Shown piece by piece: positions 36,171 through 45,286 of a stretch of DNA of 64,000 nucleotides. Position 1 is the first letter of the stretch, and the number at the start of each line of letters is the position of its first letter. The notes under the pieces were generated by a model that did no database searches, was not told the origin of the DNA, and was given only the letters and a program-made list of their open reading frames with translations. Source of the DNA: Bacteroidaceae bacterium (GTDB lineage: Bacteria > Bacteroidota > Bacteroidia > Bacteroidales > Bacteroidaceae). The translations under genes were made by a program, and so were the position numbers. Where the stretch lies: assembly GCA_902362595.1 (NCBI GenBank), contig CABIXF010000014.1, positions 24,199 through 88,198 on the forward strand, read 5' to 3'.

Positions 36171-37292
36171 ATGTGGAATCGAAATTTTAATCTTTTACTT
36201 ACAGCGAATTTTTTCCTGTACACGGCGGTGTATATGCTTTTCCCGGTGCTGCATCGGTGGATGGTGGGCGAGGGAGGCTATACCAACCTTCAGGCCGGAG
36301 GTACCATTGCCATTTTCGGAATTTCCTTGTACATCTTCGGCGTTTTCAACAATTACCTGGTCGATACGTTCAAGCGTAAAGCGGTGTGCACGCGCAGCAT
36401 CCTGTTGCTGGCGTTGGTGGGACTGATTTATCCTTATTCTCCGGGAATAGGGACCATTGTAGCCCTTCGGGTATTGCAGGGAGCCTTGTTTGGGGTCGTG
36501 CTGATGTCGATGGGAAGTACGCTGGTCATCGACGTGACGCCCACCCACTGTCGGAACAGGGCCAACCTCACTTTCACCTGGTCGGGGGTGCTCGGCATGC
36601 TGTGTGGCATCTGGGGTGGATACAGTCTGGGGGATTTCCTTTCCTTCCAGCACGAACTGTACCTGTTTGCCATCCTGTGTGTGATACCTATCCTGCTGGT
36701 ATCGATGGTGGAAGTCTGTTTCCGCGCTCCGCTGGATTTACCGCTGATGTCGTTCGACCGCTTTCTGCTGTTCCGCACCCTGCTTCCGGGACTGAACATG
36801 ATGGTGGTCCCCTTCATTTTGGGGGTGGTATTCAGCACGATATTCGATAGTTTTTTCTACATTTGTGCAATGGCTGGATTTGTGGTCTTCCTGTTGCTCG
36901 ACCGGATGTTCCGCAGTCAGGCCGACGGACGCTTCCTGAATGCCGCAGGCCTTGTGCTGATGGGTGTGGCTTTGCTGATGCTTTACCTTTCGGATGGCCG
37001 TGATTCCCTGTGGGGAGCCGGATTCCTTCTCGGACTGGGCATGGGACTGTCTCTGTTGCAGTTCCTGCGGATGATGATTTATCTTCCGCAGCATTGTGAG
37101 CGGGGGACAGGCTACCACACCTACCAGCTGTTGTGGGAGTCGGGCGTGATGCTGGGCGTAGTGCTCGGAAAATACGTGGAAGACTCCATGAAGCGGCAGT
37201 ACCTGCTGGCCTTGCTGGTCTGCATGGTGGGACTGCTGGTCTATCAGGTAGCCATTCACCGCTATTTTGTGCGACGAATGAGAAACAGATAA
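36171..37292 (+). CDS. MFS transporter
   Basis: This 373-aa protein has about 12 predicted transmembrane helices and the MFS architecture (RVLQGALFGVVLMSMGSTLV near helices 4-5). The substrate is unknown. The frame is open to 36078, but the ATG at 36171 starts directly before the first helix, as usual for MFS proteins. It lies 19 bp before ettA and may be co-transcribed with it. Confidence 0.9.
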   Translation: MWNRNFNLLLTANFFLYTAVYMLFPVLHRWMVGEGGYTNLQAGGTIAIFGISLYIFGVFNNYLVDTFKRKAVCTRSILLLALVGLIYPYSPGIGTIVALRVLQGALFGVVLMSMGSTLVIDVTPTHCRNRANLTFTWSGVLGMLCGIWGGYSLGDFLSFQHELYLFAILCVIPILLVSMVEVCFRAPLDLPLMSFDRFLLFRTLLPGLNMMVVPFILGVVFSTIFDSFFYICAMAGFVVFLLLDRMFRSQADGRFLNAAGLVLMGVALLMLYLSDGRDSLWGAGFLLGLGMGLSLLQFLRMMIYLPQHCERGTGYHTYQLLWESGVMLGVVLGKYVEDSMKRQYLLALLVCMVGLLVYQVAIHRYFVRRMRNR

Positions 37293-37311
37293 CTTAACCA
37301 ATATAAAGAAT

Positions 37312-39000
37312 ATGGCAGACGACAAGAAAATTATCTTTTCAATGGTGGGAGTGAGCAAGTCATTCCAGAACAACAAGCAGGTATTGAAAGACATCTACCT
37401 ATCCTTTTTTTATGGCGCGAAAATCGGAATCATCGGTCTGAACGGTTCCGGTAAGTCTACGTTGATGAAAATCATTGCCGGACTCGACAAGAATTACCAG
37501 GGCGAGGTGGTGTTCTCGCCGGGATACAGTGTCGGCTATCTGGCACAGGAACCTCAGCTCGACGACGCGAAGACCGTGAAGGAAGTCGTGATGGAAGGGG
37601 TGCAGCAAGTGGTAGACACGCTGGCCGAATACGAAGAAATCAACCAGAAGTTCGGTTTGCCGGAGTATTACGAAGACCCGGAAAAGATGGACGCCCTCTT
37701 TGCGCGTCAGGCTGAACTGCAGGATATCATTGATGCTACTGATGCGTGGAACCTCGACAGCAAGCTGGAGCGGGCGATGGATGCCCTGCGCTGTCCGCCG
37801 GAAGACCAGCTGGTGAAGAACCTCTCCGGAGGTGAACGCCGCCGGGTGGCCTTGTGCCGTCTGTTGTTGCAGAAGCCCGACATCCTGTTGCTCGACGAGC
37901 CGACCAACCACCTGGATGCGGAAAGCATCGACTGGCTGGAACAGCACCTGCAGCAGTACGAGGGAACGGTGATTGCCGTGACACACGACCGTTACTTCCT
38001 GGACCACGTGGCCGGATGGATTCTGGAACTCGACCGTGGCGAAGGTATTCCTTGGAAGGGAAACTATTCCAGCTGGCTGGAGCAGAAGACCAAGCGCATG
38101 GAGATGGAAGAAAAAACGGCCAGCAAGCGCCGCAAAACCTTGGAACGCGAGCTGGAGTGGGTGCGCATGGCGCCCAAGGCCCGTCAGGCCAAGGGTAAGG
38201 CCCGTCTGAACTCGTACGACAAACTCTTGAACGAGGACGTGAAGGAGAAGGAAGAGAAACTGGAAATCTTCATCCCGAACGGTCCGCGTCTGGGCAACAA
38301 GGTCATCGAGGCCAAGCACGTGGCCAAGGCCTATGGCGACAAGCTGCTCTTTGACGACCTGAACTTCATGTTGCCGCCTAACGGCATTGTGGGAGTGATT
38401 GGTCCGAACGGTGCCGGAAAGACCACCCTGTTCCGCCTGATTATGGGACTGGAAACGGTGGACAAGGGCGAGTTTGAAGTGGGCGATACCGTCAAGATTG
38501 CTTACGTGGACCAGCAGCACAAGGACATTGATCCGAACAAGAGCGTATATCAGGTCATCAGCGGAGGTAACGACCTGATTCGTATGGGCAACCGCGATGT
38601 GAACGCGCGTGCCTACCTGAGCCGCTTCAATTTCTCCGGTTCCGACCAGGAAAAGCTCTGCGGCATGCTTTCGGGTGGTGAACGCAACCGTCTGCACTTG
38701 GCCATGGCCCTGAAGGAAGAAGGCAATGTGCTGTTGCTCGACGAGCCGACCAACGACATCGACGTGAACACGCTCCGGGCATTGGAAGAAGGTCTGGAAG
38801 ACTTTGCCGGTTGTGCCGTAGTCATCAGCCACGACCGTTGGTTCCTCGACCGTATCTGTACGCACATCCTCGCATTCGAGGGAGACAGCCAGGTGTTCTA
38901 CTTCGAAGGTTCCTATACGGAATACGAGGAAAACAAGATGAAGCGCATGGGCAATGTAGAACCGAAACGCGTGCGCTACCGCAAACTGATGGAAGACTGA
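37312..39000 (+). CDS. ettA: Energy-dependent translational throttle protein EttA (ABC-F)
   Basis: This 562-aa soluble ABC-F ATPase binds the ribosomal E site and gates early elongation according to the ATP level. Both nucleotide-binding domains look intact: Walker A GLNGSGKST and GPNGAGKTT, signatures LSGGERRRVALC and LSGGERNRLHLA, and Walker [12 protein letters not shown] and [11 protein letters not shown]. The EttA-type arm lies in the first domain (about residues 90-140) and the linker is rich in Lys and Arg. Length is typical. A 22-bp repeat array begins 25 bp after the stop. Confidence 0.96.
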   Translation: MADDKKIIFSMVGVSKSFQNNKQVLKDIYLSFFYGAKIGIIGLNGSGKSTLMKIIAGLDKNYQGEVVFSPGYSVGYLAQEPQLDDAKTVKEVVMEGVQQVVDTLAEYEEINQKFGLPEYYEDPEKMDALFARQAELQDIIDATDAWNLDSKLERAMDALRCPPEDQLVKNLSGGERRRVALCRLLLQKPDILLLDEPTNHLDAESIDWLEQHLQQYEGTVIAVTHDRYFLDHVAGWILELDRGEGIPWKGNYSSWLEQKTKRMEMEEKTASKRRKTLERELEWVRMAPKARQAKGKARLNSYDKLLNEDVKEKEEKLEIFIPNGPRLGNKVIEAKHVAKAYGDKLLFDDLNFMLPPNGIVGVIGPNGAGKTTLFRLIMGLETVDKGEFEVGDTVKIAYVDQQHKDIDPNKSVYQVISGGNDLIRMGNRDVNARAYLSRFNFSGSDQEKLCGMLSGGERNRLHLAMALKEEGNVLLLDEPTNDIDVNTLRALEEGLEDFAGCAVVISHDRWFLDRICTHILAFEGDSQVFYFEGSYTEYEENKMKRMGNVEPKRVRYRKLMED

Positions 39001-39025
39001 TTTTCAATTGTTTACATAAAGCATA

Positions 39026-39180
39026 AAAACGCTTCGACGTTCGGATGAAAACGTCGAAGCGTTTTTGTTTAAACACCTAAGCGTTTAAGAGAAAACGTCT
39101 AGGCGTTTTACTTAAAACGCTTAGGCATTTCCTTCCAAACGTCCTTGTGTTTTTTAAAAACGTAAGGACGTTTTTTGATG
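39026..39180. repeat. Array of seven units with 22-bp period
   Basis: Units open with (A/T/C)AAAC at 39026, 39048, 39070, 39092, 39114, 39136 and 39157 (steps 22, 22, 22, 22, 22, 21). The form is AAAACG-N-CTAGGCGTTT plus about five variable bases, the same family as the array at 23155. Units 1 and 2 pair perfectly (AACGCTTCGACGTT with AACGTCGAAGCGTT), and units 6 and 7 pair through AACGTCCTT and AAGGACGTT, followed by TTTTTT. The array sits between the convergent ettA and phosphodiesterase genes. Confidence 0.87.
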
Positions 39181-39191
39181 ATTTATAAATC

Positions 39192-40379
39192 TCACTGAAT
39201 CAGCATGTTTTCCACCTCTTCCAGACTGCCGTCCGTTTTTTCGGGAGTGACGTGCAGCAGGCGGGCCAGCAGGGAATAAAGCGATACGTTGCGGAACTTC
39301 GGGGCTTCATAGCCTTTCTTGAAGTCGGGTCCGCAAGCCCGGAACATCACCTGCATGTCATCGTAGGTCGGGTCGAAACCATGAGCTCCCGGAAGTGTCT
39401 GGGTACCTTCTTCCACCAGCCAGCCCAGGTCGGGCAGTACGAGGATGTCGCCCACGCGTGGATTGCTGCCGTAGTGCAGGTAAGCCGGAATCTCTTCTTT
39501 CTTCCATACCCGCACGTGGTCCAGTCCCTGCAAGGCCTGATACACCGAGTCGCGGTATTCCGGTTTCGTATAAATCTGTGCCGGCAGGTTACCGTCAATC
39601 AGCGTGTACCATTTCTCGTTCAGCAGGTGCTTGATGGGCACAAAGCGGTCGGCACTTACCGTGGCCATGCCGTGGTCGGCTGTCACAATCAGGTTGATGT
39701 CCTTTCCGAAAGGCAGGCTCTGCAATCCCTCCCACAAGTATCTCATGAGTCCGTCCAGCTCTTCAATGCAGCGGCGTGTTTCCTTACTGTGCGGGCTGTA
39801 GCGGTGACCGTACGTGTCGGAATCTTCAAAGTACATCATAATCAGTTGAGGCCGTTCTTCTTCTGGCAGTTTCAGCAACCTCAATGCTTCGGCCACACGT
39901 TCCGTTTGTGTGAGCCGCGGTTGCTGGTCGTACACATGGTAGTAGGTGGGGTGCTGTCCCTTGACGGCGATGTCGGAGCCTACCCAGTAGATATTGCCCG
40001 TCTTGATGCCTTGTTTCTGTGCCGTAATCCAGATAGGTTCGCCGCCGTAGTAGGCAGGGTTGTTGCGGGTTTCCGGCTTGGTCATCTTGTAGAGCTCTTT
40101 GCGTTCCGGGTCCCAGAACGTATTGGCCACGAGGCCGTGGTGGTCGGGCACCAGTCCCGTGGCCATGGTGTAATGGTTGGGGAAGGTTTTCGACGGGAAA
40201 GAAGGAATCATGGTGGCCTTCACCCCTTCGCGGGCCATCTGGTCGAAGAACGGAGTGTCGTACATTTTAGGATAATCCCAGCGGAATCCGTCGAGGGAAA
40301 CAATCACGGTGTAGTGCTTTCCGGCCCAGATAGAGAGGCAGATGCACCACATCATACACAGCGAGATAATTTTTTTCAT
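39192..40379 (-). CDS. Ectonucleotide pyrophosphatase/phosphodiesterase (NPP-type, alkaline phosphatase superfamily)
   Basis: This 395-aa secreted enzyme (signal peptide about 1-19) has the NPP arrangement: first metal Asp D30 (VSLDGFRWD), nucleophile T65 in FPSKTFPNHY, then EDSDTYGH and TADHGM supplying the other zinc ligands, and a final His in GAHGFDPT. NPP enzymes cleave nucleotide phosphodiester or pyrophosphate bonds, and some act on phospholipid-like esters. It starts about 90 bp after the TonB receptor stop on the same strand, with a terminator between them. Confidence 0.93.
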   Translation of the reverse strand: MKKIISLCMMWCICLSIWAGKHYTVIVSLDGFRWDYPKMYDTPFFDQMAREGVKATMIPSFPSKTFPNHYTMATGLVPDHHGLVANTFWDPERKELYKMTKPETRNNPAYYGGEPIWITAQKQGIKTGNIYWVGSDIAVKGQHPTYYHVYDQQPRLTQTERVAEALRLLKLPEEERPQLIMMYFEDSDTYGHRYSPHSKETRRCIEELDGLMRYLWEGLQSLPFGKDINLIVTADHGMATVSADRFVPIKHLLNEKWYTLIDGNLPAQIYTKPEYRDSVYQALQGLDHVRVWKKEEIPAYLHYGSNPRVGDILVLPDLGWLVEEGTQTLPGAHGFDPTYDDMQVMFRACGPDFKKGYEAPKFRNVSLYSLLARLLHVTPEKTDGSLEEVENMLIQ

Positions 40380-40410
40380 AAGTCTGGTTTGTTTTTAGGG
40401 TGATAAAAAG

Positions 40411-40450
40411 AAAGGTGTATTGCCGTTCTTTCGTGGGCAATACACCTTTT
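40411..40450. terminator. Terminator between the TonB receptor and the phosphodiesterase
   Basis: AAAGGTGTATTGCC (40411-40424) pairs with GGCAATACACCTTT (40436-40449), with T's or A's on either side. It terminates the leftward receptor transcript. Confidence 0.85.
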
Positions 40451-40471
40451 ATGTAAAGGGTTAGTCTTTCA

Positions 40472-43400
40472 TTAGAAAGTCAGTCTTACACCCACCTGGC
40501 AGTGCCAGCGTGAGCTGATGTCGCTCTTCTGGATTTCAGCATTGTTGTAGTAATATAATGGTGTTGTACCATCTGCTGCAAATTCTTTAAGAGTCAAAGG
40601 GGAAAGATTGTAAGCGGATTCATAGCTTGCACCCCATTTTTTGTTCAGCATATTGGCAAAGTTGATTATATCGAATGTAAATTCTAGCTTGCCCATGCCT
40701 TCAATGTTATAAATAGTTTGTGCTAAGTGTAAATCAATCTCATGTTCCCATTTGCTTAAGTTTGAATTGCGTTCAGCATACTGGCCTCTGTGATTCTTGG
40801 CGTAGCTGTCGTTCTCAATCCATTGTTTGAATGCTTCACGGCTCTGTGCTGCAGTCATGATAACTTTGCCTGTTTCTTCATCAATGTTATCAACGAAAGT
40901 CATTTTGTTTAACTCTTCATCAGTTGGTATGTAAAGCAAAGAGTTTCCTTTTTGGCCATCGCCGTTAAAGTCCTGCTTTTCGTTCATTGTCAGGCTATAG
41001 CGGCTTCCAGAGAATCCATTATAAATAACTGCAATTGTAGTGCTTGTCCATCCATTCCAATATTTAGGACTGCTATAAGAGGCTTGAACCATTACACGGT
41101 GAGGAATATCAAACTTAGAAAAACCGAGCTCATTCTGAGAGTTAGTATCTACTGAATAGTTATATTTCCAGTTAGAATAAGCAACAGAACTTGTTCCATC
41201 GTTTACTGATTTTGCATGTCCAAAGGTATATGATGCAGACATGTCCAAACCAAAGTTAAAGTGTTTTTCCAGCATTGCAGACAAAGCATAAGTATATCCT
41301 TTGTTGGTGTTTCTTAAATTAATAATGCTGTAGTAATCACTTTTAGCTTTACTATAATATGGAGCAGCAGATGCTTCAACTCCCGGAATAGCATATACTT
41401 TTTCACCTTTATTTGTCAGTGCTAGGTTTTCAAAGAAGACATTATTCATGGTTTTTGAATAGATTCCTTCCAATGTCATTTTGATGTCACCTGGCAACAT
41501 TTGTTCTAAAGCAAGGTTGGCGCGGAATACCTGCGGATATTTAAAGTCTTTGGATACAGTTACAATATCCGGACTGAAATAACCACTTCCTGAATTTGCT
41601 CCAGCCATAGGATCGTTGGCATATTGTCCTAATGAAGGAGCTGTGTGAGTATGATTTTTACCATCTTTGGGTTCAATAGTGGTACCTTTACTTTCCATAC
41701 CGGTGTTGTTGAAAGCATTTGACAACCATACAAATGGTACACGACCAGTAAAGATACCTATACCACCACGTAATAATGTGTTATGTGAATCGTTTGTATA
41801 CCAACGGAAACCGACACGTGGCGAGAACAATACTTTTGCACTTGGGTTTTCTCCAACACGTACGTTGAATCCTTGCTGTGCCGCGTATTCATTAAATGTT
41901 GGATTTTCAGTTGGATTGTTAAATATTACAGGAATATCTATACGCAAGCCATACGTCAGGTTGAAATTTGTGGTTACATCCCATTTATCTTGTGCATAGA
42001 AACCAAACTGTCCAGACTTCATGGCTGGAGCCCATTGTGTATCACCCCCAGTTAATTCAGGGTCTGTATATTTATAGGAGAACTTATAAGGCTGGTCATC
42101 TAAAAATCGTTGTAAATCAGCATAATACCAAGATCCATTTACTGCTTGGATGAATAAGTTCTTCATGCGGTAGATTTCATTGTGCGTACCGAATGTCAGG
42201 GTATGGTTACCTAAATACCAAGAGAGATTGTCTTCGAATGTATAGATGTCCTGATCCAGGTAATTGGCACCAGAAGAATATTCTGTACCGATGTTAGCGG
42301 TAATAGCTGTTTTTTGGTCACCACCTAAAATGTTTTCAATTTGAACTGTTGGTCCTTGGTAAGCAACATCACGATGGTCACGAATAAAACTGGCTGAAGC
42401 ACGAAACTCATTGTAGAGGTTTTGTCCTAAGTGAGAAGTTAATTCAGCTACGATAGAGTTTGTTTTATTGTTCATACGGTATCCGCTGTTTACGAAGGTA
42501 TATGACGTGGATCCTACTCCGTAATTATCATCGTATGAGTTGTTGTGTTGGTAACGCAGAGCTAATTTGTGGTTCTGGTTGATATTCCAGTCAATACGAG
42601 CTAACAGTCCAAATGATTTACTTTCAATGTCACGCTGTCCGTATCCTTCCTGAATACCGGTTAGTTTTGCATATTGGTCAGCAATCTGTTTGGCTACATC
42701 GTTGGTGATATAGCTGTCTGTGTAACCAGGATATACGCTTGAAGGATAAGATTCTTTCTTCGCTTCTGCGCTTACAAAGTAGAACAATTTGTCTTTTACG
42801 ATGGCACCGCCCAATGTTCCACCATAAGTACGAGTGTACTGTTGAGTGAGCGGAGATTTTTCATAATCGCGTACGGCACTGTATTTACCATACATGTTGT
42901 GGTTGTTGAAGTAAGTGTAAGCCGAACCGTGAGTGGTGTTAGTACCCTGCTTGGTAATGGCATTGATACCACCTCCAGTAAATCCGCTCTGGCGTACGTC
43001 GAAGGGAGCTACAACCACCTGGATTTCCTGGATGGCATCCATTGAAATCGGGTTGGCCCCCGTCTGACCGCCGTTGGTTCCGGATGCAGACAGACCGAAC
43101 ACGTCGTTACTTACCGTACCGTCAATCTGGAAACTGTTGTAGCGGTTGTTTGAACCGGCGAAGGTGATACCTCCGTTCTTGGAAGTCATGGCCATCGGCA
43201 TGTTCTTCACGATGTCGTACACGTTACGGTCGACTGTCGGAGTGTTTTCGATTTTCTGGGTCGAGAAGTTGTGGGCTGCTCCGGCATTGGCTTTGGCATC
43301 GGCTACCACTACGACTTCGTCCAGCAGTTCTGAACTCGGTTTCATTTCAGCGTTCAGGCTGAGGGTGTTACCCAGTTCGAGGGAAATACCCGTGTAGGTC

Positions 43401-43672
43401 GTCTTGTTGTAGCCTACGTAGGAGATCTCAATTTTGTAGGGACCACCGGTACGCATACCTTGGATGGTGTAACGTCCGTCTACGTTCGTGACTGCACCGT
43501 AAAGCGTACCCGAAGGTTCGTGAATGGCTACCACTGTAGCGCCAATGACCGGTGCTTTGGTTTCATCGAGAACTTTTCCGCTGATAGCAGAAGTGGTTAC
43601 CTGAGCATTTGCGCCTGCCGCCATGGCTGAAACGACCAATGCTGAAAACAGGAATTTGGAATGATGTACCAT
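40472..43672 (-). CDS. TonB-dependent receptor, Oar-type, with carboxypeptidase-regulatory domain
   Basis: This 1066-aa outer-membrane receptor starts with a signal peptide (about 1-23). A carboxypeptidase-regulatory-like domain (about 28-110, ISGKVLDETKAPVIGATVVA) follows, then a plug (LLDEVVVVADAKA to about 260), then a barrel ending in VGVRLTF. The order and length fit the Oar/OmpA-related TonB receptors of Bacteroidetes, which transport unknown substrates. No susD partner adjoins. Base composition changes within the gene: sampled 60-bp blocks have 31-35 G+C in the plug part (43021, 43321) and 22-23 in the barrel part (41221, 41341). A minus-strand TAACTTTG (43783-43776) is a likely -7 box. 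Confidence 0.92.
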   Translation of the reverse strand: MVHHSKFLFSALVVSAMAAGANAQVTTSAISGKVLDETKAPVIGATVVAIHEPSGTLYGAVTNVDGRYTIQGMRTGGPYKIEISYVGYNKTTYTGISLELGNTLSLNAEMKPSSELLDEVVVVADAKANAGAAHNFSTQKIENTPTVDRNVYDIVKNMPMAMTSKNGGITFAGSNNRYNSFQIDGTVSNDVFGLSASGTNGGQTGANPISMDAIQEIQVVVAPFDVRQSGFTGGGINAITKQGTNTTHGSAYTYFNNHNMYGKYSAVRDYEKSPLTQQYTRTYGGTLGGAIVKDKLFYFVSAEAKKESYPSSVYPGYTDSYITNDVAKQIADQYAKLTGIQEGYGQRDIESKSFGLLARIDWNINQNHKLALRYQHNNSYDDNYGVGSTSYTFVNSGYRMNNKTNSIVAELTSHLGQNLYNEFRASASFIRDHRDVAYQGPTVQIENILGGDQKTAITANIGTEYSSGANYLDQDIYTFEDNLSWYLGNHTLTFGTHNEIYRMKNLFIQAVNGSWYYADLQRFLDDQPYKFSYKYTDPELTGGDTQWAPAMKSGQFGFYAQDKWDVTTNFNLTYGLRIDIPVIFNNPTENPTFNEYAAQQGFNVRVGENPSAKVLFSPRVGFRWYTNDSHNTLLRGGIGIFTGRVPFVWLSNAFNNTGMESKGTTIEPKDGKNHTHTAPSLGQYANDPMAGANSGSGYFSPDIVTVSKDFKYPQVFRANLALEQMLPGDIKMTLEGIYSKTMNNVFFENLALTNKGEKVYAIPGVEASAAPYYSKAKSDYYSIINLRNTNKGYTYALSAMLEKHFNFGLDMSASYTFGHAKSVNDGTSSVAYSNWKYNYSVDTNSQNELGFSKFDIPHRVMVQASYSSPKYWNGWTSTTIAVIYNGFSGSRYSLTMNEKQDFNGDGQKGNSLLYIPTDEELNKMTFVDNIDEETGKVIMTAAQSREAFKQWIENDSYAKNHRGQYAERNSNLSKWEHEIDLHLAQTIYNIEGMGKLEFTFDIINFANMLNKKWGASYESAYNLSPLTLKEFAADGTTPLYYYNNAEIQKSDISSRWHCQVGVRLTF

Positions 43673-44092
43673 AAAAGTTTAATTAAATGAAATGTAAATC
43701 TATTTTTAGTGTTTGTCAGTTTAATGCTTTGTTGTTGGGGAAAGTCTGATAGTCAGTTCCTTCCGTTTTCATTCGCAAAGTTAAAAAATCTTTTTTACCC
43801 GTATGGAGGGGAGGTAACGTTTTAACAAAACAGGCGGTAGATAATTAACTATTTTATTTTCCGGTTCTTTTGTCGGATGACTTCATTGGTGGCCTGTGTG
43901 GTTGATTTTATGCGGTTTGCCTTTCCTCCAAGTCTTGTAATTGTTTTGTAATTTATTTACTCATTCCGCTTGCTTGCGCGAGGTTACTGCATGAATTTTA
44001 CATTTGTCTTCTCTCTTAATCTGTGGCCCATCATTTCAGACTTTTGTTTTTTTCCGTATTTTTGCGGGCAAAAGAAAGACGTAGAAGCACGT
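43673..44092. other. Divergent intergenic region without a recognised gene
   Basis: This 420-bp AT-rich stretch separates the leftward TonB receptor from the rightward MFS gene. It holds the -7 box TAACTTTG (minus, 43783-43776) and TTTC-N19-TATTTTTG (plus, 44034-44064). An in-frame extension of the MFS gene back to 43970 is not protein-like. I see nothing else in it. Confidence 0.6.
44034..44064 (+). promoter_or_regulatory. Promoter for the MFS gene at 44093
   Basis: TTTC (44034-44037) and TATTTTTG (44057-44064) are 19 bp apart; the -7 box is perfect. The start codon lies 28 bp downstream. Confidence 0.6.
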
Positions 44093-45268
44093 ATGAAACA
44101 AAAACTGGAAGAAAATAAAGGAATACCGGCACAACTGTTGTGGATGCTGGCAGTCATTTCGGGATTGTCGGTGGCCAATCTGTATTATAACCAGCCGTTG
44201 CTGAATCGTATCAGTGAAGACCTGGACATTTCGGAGTTTACGGCCAACCTGATACCGATGACTACGCAGATTGGATATGCGCTGGGTTTGCTGTTTATCA
44301 TTCCTCTGGGAGACTTGTACAACCGCAAACACATCATAGTGGTAAACTTTCTGCTGCTGGTGGCTGCTACGTGCAGCATCGCTTCTTCTTCGAGTGTACC
44401 TTATATTCTGGCAGCTTCGCTGGTGACGGGTGTCTGCTCGGTCATGCCGCAAATCTTTATTCCGATAGCGGCACAGTTTTCACTTCCGCAAAACAAGGCC
44501 CGCAATGTAGGAATGATGGTCAGCGGTTTGTTGACGGGTATTCTCGGCTCTCGGGTAGTCAGTGGGTTTGTCGGTGAATATTGGGGCTGGCGCACCATGT
44601 ACTATATCGCCGCTGTACTGATGCTTTTGTGTATTTTTCTTATTCTCCGGGTGTTGCCGGATATGCCTTCGAACTTCAAGGGAACCTATGGCGGACTGAT
44701 GAAGTCGTTGTTCTCATTGTATCGGAATAAACCCACTATCCGGATGGTTTCGGTACGGGCCGGATGCTGTTTCGGCAGTTTCTTGGCTTTGTGGGCATGC
44801 CTTGCCTTCAAGTTGAGTGGAGAGCCTTTTCATGCGGGAAACAATGTGATAGGCATGTTGGGGTTGTGTGGCATCGCGGGGGCGTTGACGGCTTCATTTG
44901 TGGGTAGTCTGGTGCACAAGCTGGGCGTACGCTTTTTCACTTACCTGGGTTGCGGGTTGATGATCCTGGCCTGGGTGGTGATGTACATGCTCCAGAATTT
45001 CTACATCGGGTTTATCATAGGCATTGTGGTGATAGACATCGGTATGCAGTGCATTCAGATAAGCAACCAGACGTGTGCCTTGTCGCTGGCACCGAAAGCG
45101 ACCAATCGTGTGAATACCATTTTTATGACGACATATTTCGTGGGCGGTTCGCTCGGTACCTTCCTGGCCGGTACATGCTGGCATGCATTTGGCTGGGCCG
45201 GTGTGACGGGAGCCGGAATCGGATTGGCTGTAGTGTCTCTGCTGATTACGCTTTTCGCCCGGAATTGA
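44093..45268 (+). CDS. MFS transporter, drug-proton antiporter-like
   Basis: This 391-aa protein has 12 predicted helices. The opening ISGLSVANLYYNQPLLNRIS and the following IPLGDLYNRKH (the loop 2-3 MFS signature) resemble the DHA1-type antiporter group. The substrate is unknown. The start at 44093 is chosen because the upstream extension overlaps the promoter. A hypothetical gene follows after 18 bp. Confidence 0.9.
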   Translation: MKQKLEENKGIPAQLLWMLAVISGLSVANLYYNQPLLNRISEDLDISEFTANLIPMTTQIGYALGLLFIIPLGDLYNRKHIIVVNFLLLVAATCSIASSSSVPYILAASLVTGVCSVMPQIFIPIAAQFSLPQNKARNVGMMVSGLLTGILGSRVVSGFVGEYWGWRTMYYIAAVLMLLCIFLILRVLPDMPSNFKGTYGGLMKSLFSLYRNKPTIRMVSVRAGCCFGSFLALWACLAFKLSGEPFHAGNNVIGMLGLCGIAGALTASFVGSLVHKLGVRFFTYLGCGLMILAWVVMYMLQNFYIGFIIGIVVIDIGMQCIQISNQTCALSLAPKATNRVNTIFMTTYFVGGSLGTFLAGTCWHAFGWAGVTGAGIGLAVVSLLITLFARN

Positions 45269-45286
45269 TTTAACTGTAGATGTAAG

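Noticed and set aside
37399..38865. Long open frame (488 codons) antisense to ettA
   Set aside because: It mirrors the conserved ABC-F coding frame and has no start context or family.
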